Below, piece by piece: positions 23,015 to 34,626 of a stretch of DNA of 64,000 nt. Origin of the DNA: Capsicum annuum. Lineage: Eukaryota > Streptophyta > Magnoliopsida > Solanales > Solanaceae. The position numbers and the translations under genes were made by a program. Under the pieces are notes generated by a model, which was not told where the DNA came from, made no database searches, and saw nothing but the letters and a program-made list of their open reading frames with translations. Each line of letters starts with the position of its first letter. Position 1 is the stretch's first letter. The DNA lies in the NCBI RefSeq assembly GCF_002878395.1, contig NC_061112.1:40965873-41029872 (forward strand), read 5' to 3'.

Positions 23015-25642
23015 TGTAGACACGTAATTTTGACCCTCCCAGAACTTTTATCTATTTTTTTAGGCATTAAAAATTCATATTTTGTCTAATGTTTATTTTA
23101 ACTTTTATTTTCATTTTAATAGGTTTTGTTTGAAAATAAATAAATAAATAAATTTTAACTTTTATTTTCATTTTAATAGTTTTTATTTGAAAATAAATAA
23201 ATAAAATCACATTTGGGGAATATTTTTATTTTTATTTTTTATTATTATTTTTATTGTTATTTTTATTTTTGTTTTTAAAATAATACAAAAATTTTAAAAT
23301 ATATATATTTCTTTTAATTTTAATAAATAGGCTTGTAGTTTTATTATTCTCTTAATTATTTTTATTTTAAATTATTATAAACTTTATTTATATTTTCTTA
23401 AATAAAAATAGTAAATATTTATTATATTATTATTATTATTTACTTTAAAAAATTTAAAATAGAGATAATTATCCTAAAAGAAAAACTACCCAACCTCCCC
23501 CCACTATCCTATCTTCACTCAACTTCTCCCTCCCACATTCCCTTTAAAAGTGAAATCCCCCAACTCGCCAAATCAGTTTTACGTACACTACATCAGAAAA
23601 ACTAGAGAGAGAAACCAGAGAGAAAAGACAAAGAAAGAAAGAAAAGCATCAAACAAAAAGCAAAACAGAGAAGAAAACAAAGAAAAGAAAGGGTTCTAGA
23701 TTGAGTTTTGGGTTTTCGTTAGTGTTTGGTGACAGCGTTCTTGCTTTTGTATTCGTTTAATTCATCAGGTTATTATCTCATTTTGTATTATTTTTCCATA
23801 AGTTTTATCATTATGAATCAAAGTATTAATGAAAAATGTTAAAATGATCTCAAGTATTACTTAGTATATATATAATTAATTGATTATGTGAACTTTATGC
23901 TATTGTATGTTATCTGATCAAGTTAGAGAATGTGCATATGTATTTGTACGTAGATGAGTTGGATGTTTAAATATTGAGTGTTAATATCATCTTATTTTTT
24001 AAAAAATAAAAAAAATAGATTCATTGAATGCATAACAACACATCACACACTAGCATACAGACCCTCACTGAAAAAAAGAATACACATCCATATTATATTT
24101 TGGGAATCACTGGAAAAATACATAACACTCATAGATTTCATTTTTTTTCTTTTTCTTCGATCCATCACTACATAACACACATCATAATATTCTCAATATA
24201 ACACACACAGTGAAATACAAATTCATACACACATGCACACAGAGTGAGAGATCAGAGGGGATAAAACAGAGAGGAAATAGAAGGAAGAAGAGGGAGAAAC
24301 AACAGGTTCTAATATTAATTTTTCGGCAAAATTTTGCTGGAAAGAGGCTCATCTGCCACCAAACAGCAGAACCACTGCCGGAAAACAATGGAACCACCAC
24401 CGAAAACCACTCTTCCAGACCTGTCGCCTCCCTTTTTCCCTCTTTACACCGTTTCTATCACCGGCGAGCACCATGCCAATCACCGTTTGCTCGAAATTCG
24501 GCCAACCCCTCACCCAAAATTCTCTCCATCACCAAACCGCCAAAAATTGGAAAATCGACACTGGAAGCATCCCTCTATCACCAGTTTTAGCCACTACCGC
24601 CACCAAATAGCGGAACCACCTCTGCTCGTTGGGAAATCCCATTTCCGGCGACCCTTTTTCCCTTTTTTCTCCCCCTTTTCCGTCGACTACTTTATTCAAA
24701 TTTCCATTTTTTTTGTTTTTAAGTCTACAAAAATGGTTTGTGAAGTAAATTGTTAAAGGTGGATTTGCAGCATTTTAAAATTCACTAAATTGGTTCCTTT
24801 TTTTTGTCCTTTTTGAGATTTGTTTCAGTTTTTGAGCAGGTATATATTTTATTAGCATTTGAATGATCTCACAGTACTTTAAATTGGCATTAATTTTTGA
24901 GAAAAATAAATTTGGGGCTTATAATAAAAATTGGCACTAATATGAATAGTTTTGCACATTTTTTCCAATTTATTTTATCATTTATTATTTTTATTTGTTA
25001 TCATTAATAAAGTTTAATAATTATTTGTTCAATTAATTTATTATGTTAAATGATTATCACTTAATTTTATTGTTAAGATGAAGTAGCATTTCGAATAGAT
25101 AAAATTGTCTCAAGTTTATAAGTGGAAAACCAATGTTTTTAATGTTAGGCAAATTTTCGGCAAGTTCAAAATATTCGTCTCAATAAAGAATGCGGCATAC
25201 GCATCTTTTTGAGACATTTAAAAATTTAAGAATGCGATAATGTAACTTGAAAAATATTTTTCTAAAATTAACTTTCATTGATTTATTTAATATAAAATAA
25301 TAGACAAGGTTTAACATAGTAAAAATGAGCGAATTTAGGCTTTAGCACAATTTATCAAAATAGTTTAAGTCAGGCCAATAAAACTGACCATGTTAGAATC
25401 ATGGGACTAGAGGGGTGCCTTACACCTTCCCCTCAGTCAACAGAATTCCTTACCCAATCTGTTTTTGTAGACCATAATAAAGAGTCATTTTCTTTTAATT
25501 AGGGATTCAAAAAGGTGACTTAGAATACCATGACTCAATTCAAAGTGGAATTTCTGTAAATAATTAATCCCAATTCAATATCGTGACTTTAAATGAAAAA
25601 CCCCTTTGCTGCGACCTTTCACGGCGAAAAAGATGTATGACA
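23015..25642 (+). repeat. First Tat-type LTR
   Basis: About 2628 bp, from TGTAGACACG to TGTATGACA. It includes AT-rich U3 sequence, a purine-rich GAGAGAGAAACC tract near 23605-23690 and proline/threonine-like open frames near 24210-24756 that recur in the other LTR copies and are not genes. By eye it is about 90-95 percent identical to 32127-34626. Confidence 0.88.
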
Positions 25643-25646
25643 TCTC

Positions 25647-25664
25647 TGGCGACTTCGTTGGGGA
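25647..25664 (+). other. Primer-binding site, first copy
   Basis: TGGCGACTTCGTTGGGGA lies four bases after the LTR end, the form expected for Tat/Ogre elements with C-to-T changes. The second copy is TGATGACTCTGCTGGGGA at 34631-34648. Confidence 0.75.
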
Positions 25665-27281
25665 ATAACTAGAATTTGAGCTTTGGATATTGACTTTTAC
25701 TTGCTTGAATTATTTTTATATTGTGTTTGTTGGCCTAATGTGCTACTTGTCGCTCATTTATTGCTTTTATATTGTTGAAATGTATTATAAATTGTTTTCT
25801 CTCGTGCACCCCCTCTGAGTCTCTGAAAATAGAATAGAAGGAATGCAAAGTATGCATCCTACCATATTTTTTAGATAGCCGGAGTGTCAAGGAACCCTGT
25901 GAAAGATTATAGTCAGATATGTTAGGCGGGGTTTGGATCAACAACAAAGTCAGAATAGCACTCCTACCGAACAAATTATCCCTCCCCGACTCGAGTGTTC
26001 GCTCAGGTAAGCCAGTCTAAATACCTATCCTTAATAGGCTAAACTTAGTATAACTGAAACTCAGAATCTGGTTATCTCTATTAGGTTCCTCTTTATTTGT
26101 ATCATGTGCATTTGACTTAGTGGGACTCGGCATAGGGGTCGAGTCAGTCTAGGACAGGTGTTCCTTTTTATAATGACCAACATGTGCATCCTACGTGCTC
26201 TTTGATAATTATTTGGAAGACCATTTGATTGTTGATAGACTTTAGGAAACTTGGTGAAACGGAAGAGAGTGTTTTATCCTCAAATTTAATGAATAATTTT
26301 TCAAAGAAATTTAAAAATATATATATATATATATAGTTTTTGAGGTCTTCGTGAGCTACGAGGGTCTGATTCTCATTCTTTAGTAGGATACATAGGAAAT
26401 TTTTCTCGGGATACGACCCTATCTTTTAAAAATTATTCACAGATTTATTGAGGGATGTTTTGAAAAATGGCTATTTTCATAAATATTATTATTTTATCTT
26501 ACTTTCTTTCTTTCTTCTTTCTTATCATCAAATTTAATTTTCATACATATCTTAATAACCCTGAACCCTTAAGGGTCGTGAGCTAAGTTTTAATAAATTA
26601 ATAAAATATGTAAATATATAGCTTAATAGCCCTGAATCTTTAGGGATCATGGGGCTAAATTTTTAAAAAATAAAAAATATATGTATAAATCTTAATAGCC
26701 CTAAACCTTTAGGGGTCTTAAGGCTTAGTTATGTACGGCATATATTGCAAGAACTATGCACACCTGATTCTCATCTTAATAAGATACGTAGGCAGTCCTT
26801 CATGGATTCGATGATCTTAAAAAATGGATTTTTCTTTCCTTTTAAACAAAAAAAAAAGTTCCTTATATAAAAAAAATAAATTAATTTGTTTTCAAAAATA
26901 AAAGAAAATGTATGTTTTTTTATCATTATTAATAAATTCAAGAAAGAAACAAATTATTTCTCATTAGTCAAATAAAAAAGGTGTAATTCTTTATTTATCC
27001 AGTTTCACAAACTACGCACACCTGATTCTCACATTGATGAGATACATAGGCAACCTATATCGGGTTCGGTGATATTCTTAAGAAAATTATTGAAAATATT
27101 AAACCCTGACCCATTCATTATTACCAAAATAAAAATAGTATTTAGGTGATTGGTTTGTGGCTAAATTGACATCTCACTCATAGAACCCCATGTCCAAAGA
27201 ACAGATAAGATGACCCACAAAAAATGGTATAGGGTCTGAGATGAGTTAGTGTAAACTATTGGAAATGAGGAATAAGAAGAA
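25665..27281 (+). other. Leader of the Tat element with recurring motif blocks
   Basis: No gene. Blocks resembling GAACTACG...CTGATTCTCAT...GATACGTAGGCAG occur near 26345-26400, 26750-26815 and 27008-27075. AATAGCCCTGAA/CTTTAGGG units occur near 26555-26720. Confidence 0.6.
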
Positions 27282-27680
27282 ATGACCTGGAAAGTGAGAA
27301 ATTTGGAGAAAAATATGAGAAACATGCAAGTACTAGGAGAGAAAAAGAGAGTTCCTTACAAGTATTTGTACTTGTTTCACAATGTTCACTTGCCTCTAGA
27401 GTCCAAAGCACCAATGTTGGACATGTACGAGGGTCATGGTAATCCTTTGGCTCGCCTGAAAATATTTTGTAATTAATTAGGAGGAGTAGGGGGAAAGAGG
27501 AATTGCTGACGACTTACTTTAGAGAGAGCTTGACGATGATAGATTCAGAATGGTTTAGGCCAAAAAGAAAAAATAGATGATGTAGCAATGATTATGGAGA
27601 CTTCATTAAGGCCGACGTGCAAATCAGTGGCTAAAATATTAAGTTCGGTAGTTTGAAAGTCACTCTGTTGCCCATAAGGA
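27282..27680 (+). pseudogene. Tat-type gag fragment, first copy
   Basis: An open frame of 64 codons contains KKRVPYKYLYLFHNVHLPLE and then LDMYEGHGNPLARLKIFCN, resembling the start of the Gag core of Tat/Ogre elements (usually a P-x-D-x-Y-D-G-x-G-D-P-x-x-H-L pattern). A TAA follows and the next 200 bp is shifted. The rest of gag and all of pol are absent. The same fragment recurs at 36269-36496. Confidence 0.65.
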
Positions 27681-29940
27681 AGGAGTTTTGGTAGTCTATT
27701 TTATTTTCTTTCTACTACCCGAATTATTTTAGGGTTGTGGTTTGGGATCTATCTTATCTTATTTTATAATCATTTCTGCTCAAATCCTTTTATCTTTTCG
27801 ATCAATAGAATGTTTTGTCTCTTTTATTTATTTATTTATTTTTATTTAATATATAATGTGTTTGTTCATCTTTTCTATCTTTACATAGTTCTTTCTATAG
27901 GGATTCTAATGTTGGATTTTTCAGCCAGATCTTAAAACTCAATCTAATCCTAAAGTATTGAGCCAAGAAGTTAAAATTGAAAAAAAATTGGATAAATAAA
28001 TAAGTAAGGTGTTAAGATGCTTGAAGATCGAATTAAAGCCCCACTTGAATGGATTGAGGCAATCACTTTGTGAATCAAAAAATAATTTGGTCATGAATGA
28101 GAAGGTCCATGTCAAACATTTAAAATGAAGATTAATCGGAGGATCTATAGTCTCCATGGTCAGAAGAAGAAAAAAATAAATTAGCTCTAAAAGAACATGA
28201 ATCATTCGTTGTGAGGAAAGTACAACACAAGTTGACCTTTATGTTTCATAAGCATGAAAGAAGTGACACACATGCAGTACTTAGTGAAGTTCAATGTTGA
28301 AAAAGATGTGTATGATCTCATATTTCACTCTCAAATAGCATGTTATGGACTTGTATTTTTAAGGTTTGATATTACAAAGGCATTTTATTCTGTTATCCAA
28401 ATGTTATGTCATCCTTTGTTATCCCTTTTGAGCTTGAGTTTTATTTCTTTCATACCTCTCTTTTGAAATCAAAATAGAGTTTGAAAAAAAAAAAGAAAAA
28501 ACTGTCAAGAAAGAGAAATATAGTCAAAAAAAGTGTCAAGAAAAAAATATAGAGAGAGAGTCAATAAAAGATCTCAAAAAAGGGAAGGAAAAGTTAAGAA
28601 AAAGAAAGAAAAAAAAAAGGGTCCAAAACAAAAAAATCAAATTAAGCAAAAGAACAAGATGCCTGAACTACGTTTGACCTGATTCTTTCTACAACAAGAT
28701 ACGTAGACAGCCCTACTCTAGGGTTTCGTCCAACCAAGTGAAAATTCAAGTTACCCAGTATGAAATAAAATTAGGGCAAAAAAAAATTATTTTCCTTAAA
28801 AGTCGATTCCAAAAGTTATATGCTTCACCCAGTGTCATGTAAAATTTTAAACCTCATATCTCCCTTTCTTTCTAACCCTATCCAAAAGCCAAGTCACAAC
28901 TAAGGAAAGACCTTTAGATTAATTTTTGAGAATGCCAAAGCTAAACACATTTGAGTGCAAGATGTTTCATACTTTGGGCATCGTTTTCCTTCAAAAATAA
29001 AAAAAAATGAGAGAGTCTTATTGGTGAAAAGCCCAAAGGGCACCATAAGGAGACGGTGAGCTGAGAAAATAAATGAAAATGAGATAGACTCATTGGAAAA
29101 AAACTACTAAGGTACCACTAGACGAAGGAGAATTGTGATCTAGAGGGAGCTAGTTCAAGAATGGCTCCATTTCAAGCTCAATAAATGGGCAAAAGTTATA
29201 ATGATTAGTGTGGATAGAACAAGTTGTTTAATTCAAAATGCATGTCATAATCACTGGAATCAGCTGCCATACCCAGATAATTTTTTCTTTTTGATATTTT
29301 TGAAAAAAAAAATGTCTATTGTCTTTTCCTTTTCTTTTTGTTATTTTTATTTTTATTTTTGTGTCTTTGTGGTCAAAAGAAAAATCTGTATCGTCATTTT
29401 TCACGTATTTTTTACTCAAATTTATGTCAAGATAAGTGAGGAAGGACTTCAAAACTTGCTACCAACTCCTTCAGTTGTGCAAAGCAAGACAAAGGTCCGG
29501 CACACAACGATAACATATTTCAAGAATAAAGTAAGGTACTCGAGAATGCTTGTCATTTGACAGTTTTTTTAGACACATAAGAATATAAAAGGTGCATTAG
29601 AAGATAAACCCAGAGGCATCATGCAAGGAAAATGTGATTTAAGTCAAATACTTTTAGTAGCCAAAATTTGGGGTCAAAAGTATACAAGTCAACAATACCT
29701 ATCAATGATTTGCAATAGAGATGAGCATCACAAGTGCAAGAATGGTCACCTCAATAGCCAAATGCCATAAATAAACCACCGTGTTTTTAAATTAAAAAGT
29801 TTTTCTTGTATGAAACAAAAACACATGTTACCTTCAAATCAAGGGCCTCAAAGCCTAAATATCAAAAGATGCAATTCCTCACTTTTGCAAATAAAGGAGG
29901 CAATATTGCTGCAGGTTTAGTAATCACAGTCATGGTTAAA
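27681..29940 (+). other. Non-coding internal sequence of the Tat element
   Basis: AT-rich sequence with purine-rich AAGAAAAA runs (28470-28640) and one GATACGTAGACAGCCC block near 28695. Open frames at 27735, 28254 and 29201 are short and match nothing I recognise. No reverse transcriptase or integrase motifs are visible. Confidence 0.5.
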
Positions 29941-29944
29941 ACTT

Positions 29945-30830
29945 ATCATCTTAACCTCTAGGAGAGGCACTTTCTTGTTTGGGTATTTCAGTTTTCATTT
30001 GTTAGGTGATGCACTTCCTAACTTGAATCATTACTCCTAGAAGATGCACTTTCTAGTAGAGTTATTTCATTTAACCCTTTTGAGTCGCACTTCCTTATCT
30101 AGATAATTTAAGTTTCATGTATTAGGTGACACACTTCCTAACTTAAACCTTCACTCTTTGAAGACACACTTTCTAGTTGAGTCATTTTATTTAACCCCTA
30201 GGAGATGCACTTCCTTGTCTGGGTAATTTAAGTTTCATGTGTTAGGTGACGCACTTCCTAACTTGAACCTTCACTCGTAAAGGACACACTTTCTAGTTGA
30301 GTCATTTCTTTTAACCCTTAGGATACGTACTTCCTTGTCTGGGTATTTCCAATTTTATTTGTTAGATAATGCACTTCCTAACTTGAACATTCACTCCTAG
30401 AAGATGCACTTTCTAGTCGAGTCCTTTCATTTAACCCCTAGGATGTACTTCCTAGTCAGGGTATGTCAGTTTTTATGTGTTAGGTAACACACTTCCTAAC
30501 TTGAACATTTACTCCTAGAAGACGCACTTTCTAGTTGAGTTATTTCATTTAACCCCTAGGAGATGCACTTCCTAGTCAAAGTATGTCAGTTCATGTGTTA
30601 GGTAACGAACTTCCTTGCTTGAACCATTACTCCTAGAAGATGCACTTTCTAGTATATTCCTTCCATTTAACCCCTAGGAGACGCACTTCCTAGTCTGAAT
30701 AATTCAAGTTTCGTTTGTTAGGTAACACACTTCCTAACTTGAACCTTCGCTTCTAGAAGACGCACTTTCTAGTTGAGTCATTTCATTTAACGCTTAGGAG
30801 ATGCACTTCTTAATATTGGTTATCAATTTT
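29945..30830 (+). repeat. Tandem array, period 118-120 bp with about 40 bp sub-units
   Basis: GCACTTTCTAGTTGAG-like words recur at about 30046, 30166, 30286, 30406, 30524, 30642 and 30762, giving seven units. Within each unit three related words alternate: GCACTTCCTAACTTG, GCACTTTCTAG and GCACTTCCTTGTCTGGG, so a basic unit near 40 bp has been organised into a higher-order repeat of three. Confidence 0.88.
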
Positions 30831-30976
30831 ACTATGAAGAGACGCATTTCTTTAGCAGGGCCTTGATTCACCCTCTTTTGCTATACTTTTCAAAAGTTGT
30901 GATCTGATGACACTCATAAAATTTTCTAGTGCAAATTGGGGCAAAAAATTTGCTCCCGTTTGTGAAAATTTATTTT

Positions 30977-31630
30977 ATACTCAAGATCCTCCTAAAGAAT
31001 GGAAATTTATTTTTATGCACAGGACCCTCCTAAAGAATGGACATTTATTTTATGCCCAGGACCCTCCAGAAGAATGGAAATTTATTTTATGCTCAGGACT
31101 CTCCTAAAGAATGGAAATTTATTTTATGTTCAGGACCCTCATGAATAATGAAAATTTATTTTATGCTCAGGACACTCTTAAAGAATGAGAATTTATTTTA
31201 TGCTCAGAACCCTCCTGAAGAATGAAAATTTATTTTATGCGCAGGACCTTCCTGAAGAATGGGAATTTAATTTTATGATCAGGACCCTCCTGAAGAATGA
31301 GAATTTATTTTTATGTTCAGGACCCTCTTGAAGAATGAGAATTTATTTTTATGTTCAGGACCCTCCTGAAGAATAAAAAAATTATTTTATACCCAGGACC
31401 CTCCTGAAAAATAGCAATTTATTTTATGCTCATGACCCTCCTGAAGAATGGAAATTTATTTTATGCTCAGGACCCTTCTGAAGAATGGGATGTTATTTTT
31501 CTATTTCACTATTTACTTTGAGTTCAGGAGTCCACCTGAAGAACAGGGTGAATAAATAGCAAGTCAGGAGCCCGCCGGAAGAACTGGGTGAATAAATAGC
31601 AATTTAGGAGCCCGCCTGAAAAATAAGGCG
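30977..31630 (+). repeat. Tandem array, period about 37 bp
   Basis: About 14 copies of a unit like AGGACCCTCCTGAAGAATG followed by GAAATTTATTTTATGCTC run from 30977 to 31490. Three diverged copies (AGGAGCCCGCCTGAAGAA type) continue to about 31630. An apparent 66-codon frame inside is repeat-derived. Confidence 0.9.
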
Positions 31631-32113
31631 AATATTTTTCAAGTCCAAGTCGGAAAAAAGTTTGGAGAATAAGTCAATTGTCAAATTCCTCTTCAATGCC
31701 AAGAGCCAACATGGAGGAACATTTCATTTTTCAAAGTTTCAACTCAAAATAACGACTATCTCACAACTTGAGAAGTCACAAAGATTCAAGTCAAGATTTC
31801 AGAAAAGTTGAATAGATAGGATCTTTCACTTGTATTTTCAATTTTATTTTTGTTATTCATTTGAATGTAAAGGCAGAAGTCGCAAACTGGAAACTCGACG
31901 GAACCTCACTCGACCTCTAAATAGTTCTCTCACTATTTTACTTTTGAACTACATACAACCTGATTTCCTTATAACCTGAGATATGTAGGCAGTTCAAAAC
32001 CAGGAGTCGATCGCATCTCCTTTTTCTTTCTTCTATCCTTTTAAATAAATGGAGGGTCAAAACTTATTTCGCTGTCTACTTCTTTGTATGAAAACACTTC
32101 TTACTTGCAAACA

Positions 32114-32126
32114 AAGAGGGGCAAAA
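32114..32126 (+). other. Polypurine tract of the Tat element
   Basis: AAAGAGGGGCAAAA ends exactly where the second LTR begins with TGTAGACACG. Confidence 0.75.
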
Positions 32127-34626
32127 TGTAGACACGTAAGTTTGACCCTCCCGTAACTTTTATCTATTATTTAGGAATTAAAAATTCATTTTTTGTCTAA
32201 CGTTTATTTTAACTTTTATTTTCATTTTAATAAGTTTTATTTGAAAATAAATAAGTAAATAAAATCATATATGTGGAATATTTTTATTTTTATTTTTTAT
32301 TGTTATTTTTATTATTAGTTTTATTTTTATTTTTAAAATAATACGAAAAATCAAAAATATATATTTTTATTTTAATTTTAATAAATAGGCTAGTAGTTTT
32401 ATTATTCTCTTAATTATATTTATTTTAAATTATTATAAACTTTATTTATATTTTCTTAAATATAAAAATTAGTAAATATTTATTATTATTATTATTTACT
32501 TAAAAATTATTTTGAAAAAAAGAGATAATTATCCTAAAAGAAAAACTACCCCCCACCCCACTATCCTATCTTCACTCAACTTCTTCTTTCTACATTCCCT
32601 TTAAAAGTGAAACTTGCCAAATCAATTTTACAAACACTATATCAGAAAAACCAGAGAGAAAAGACAGAGAAAGAAAAAAAACACCAGACAAAAATCAAAA
32701 CAGAGAAGAAAACAAAGAAAAGAAAGAGTTCTAGATCGAGTTTTGGGTTGCCGCTCAAGTTTGGTGACAACGTTCTTGCTTTTATATTTGTTTAATTCAC
32801 CAGGTTCTTATCTCATTTTGTCTTATTTTTCATAAGTTTTATCATTATGAATCGAAGTATGAATGAAAAATGTTAAAGTGATCTCAAGTATTATTTAGTA
32901 TATATATAATTAATTGATTATGTGAACTTTATGTTATTGTATGTTATATGATTAAGTTAGAGAATGTGTATATGTATTTGTACGCAGATGTGTTGGATGT
33001 TTAAATATTGGGTGTTAATATCATCTTATTTTAAAAAAAATGAAAAAATGGATTCACTATATGCATAACAACACATCACACACGAACATACAGACCCTCA
33101 CTGAAAAAGAAAATACACATCCATATTATTTTTAGGGATTCACTAGAAAATACATAACACTCACAGATTTCACTTTTTTTCTTTTTATTCGATCCATCAC
33201 TAACATAACACACACATCACAATACTCTCAATATAACACACACAGTGAAATACACATTCACACACACACACACACGGAGTGAGAGATCAGAGAGGAGAAA
33301 ATAGTGAGGAAATAAAAGAAAGAAGAGGGAGAAACAACAGCTTCTAATATTAATTTTTTAGCAAAATTTTGTCGGAAAGAGGCTCATCTGCCACCAAAAA
33401 GCGGAACCACTGTCGCATCCCCTTTTTCTCTCTTTGACCCGTTCCTGTCACCGGCGTTTACTATACCGGTCACCATTTTCTCAAAATCCGGCCAACCCCT
33501 TTCCGAAAATTCCCTCCATCACCAAACCACTGGAAAATCAGCAAACCCACGCTACAACCAGCCCTTCCTCACCAGATTTAGCCAATGTCGCCACCAAACC
33601 TCAGAACCACCGCTGCTCGCTGGAAAATTCCATTTTCGGTGACCCTTTTACCCTCTTTTCTCTCCCTTTTCCATTGACTACTTTATTAAAATTTCTTTTT
33701 TTTTATGTCTACAAAAATGGCTTGTGAAGTAAATGGTTAAAGGCGGATTTGCAACATTTTAAAATTCACTAAATTGATTCCTTTTTTTTTGTCCTTTTTG
33801 ACATTTGTTTGAGTTTTTGAGCAGGTATATATTTTATTAGTATTTGAATTATCTCACAATACTTTAAATTGACATTAATTTTTGAGAAAAAAATAATTTG
33901 GGGCTCATAATAAAAATTGGTCTAATATGAATAGTTTTGCACATTTTTTCCTATTTATTTTATCATTTATTATTTTTATTCGTCATCATTAATAAAGTTT
34001 AATAATTATTTGTTCAATTAATTTATTATGTTAAATGACTATCACTTAAGTTTATTGTTAAGATGAAGCAGCATTTTGAATAGATAAAATTGTCTCAAGT
34101 TTATAAGTGGTAAAACCAATGTTTTTAATACTAGGCAAATTTTCGGCAAATTTAAAATATTCCTCTCAATAAAGAACGGCATACACATCTTTTTGAGACA
34201 TTTAAAAATTCAAGGATGCGATAATGCACCTTGACAAATATTTTTCTAAAATTAAACTTCATTGATTTAATTAATATAAAATAATAGATAAGGTTTAGCA
34301 TAGTAAAAATGAGCAAATTTAGGCTTTAGCACAATTTATCAAAATAGTTTAAGTCAGGTCAATAAAAGCGATCGTGTTAGAATCACGGGACTCAAGGGGT
34401 GCCTTAAACCTTCCCCTTGGTCAACATAATTCTTAATCCAATTTGTTTTCACAGACCATAATAAAGAGTCATTTTCTTTTGATTAGGGATTCAAAAAGGT
34501 GACTTAGAATACCATAACTCAATTCCAAATAGAGACTCTGTAATTAATTATTCCCTATTCAATATTGTGACTTTAATTGAAAAAATCCTTCACTGTAACC
34601 CTTCACAGCGAAAAAGGTGTGTGACA
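32127..34626 (+). repeat. Second Tat-type LTR
   Basis: About 2500 bp, from TGTAGACACGTAAGTTTG to GTGACA. It has several small deletions relative to the first LTR, including part of the block matching 24355-24420. Confidence 0.88.

Noticed and set aside
24210..24756. Overlapping 126- and 140-codon frames rich in Pro, Ser and His
   Set aside because: They lie within the Tat LTR and recur, broken, in the other LTR copies (33434-33727, 40322-40585).
27735..29560. Open frames of 66-119 codons in the Tat internal region
   Set aside because: Low-complexity, Phe/Tyr-rich translations of AT-rich DNA without motifs.
30907..31107. 66-codon frame
   Set aside because: Repeat-derived from the 37 bp array.
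29945..31630. CRISPR-like regular spacing
   Set aside because: Units are contiguous tandem repeats without unique spacers, in plant retrotransposon DNA.
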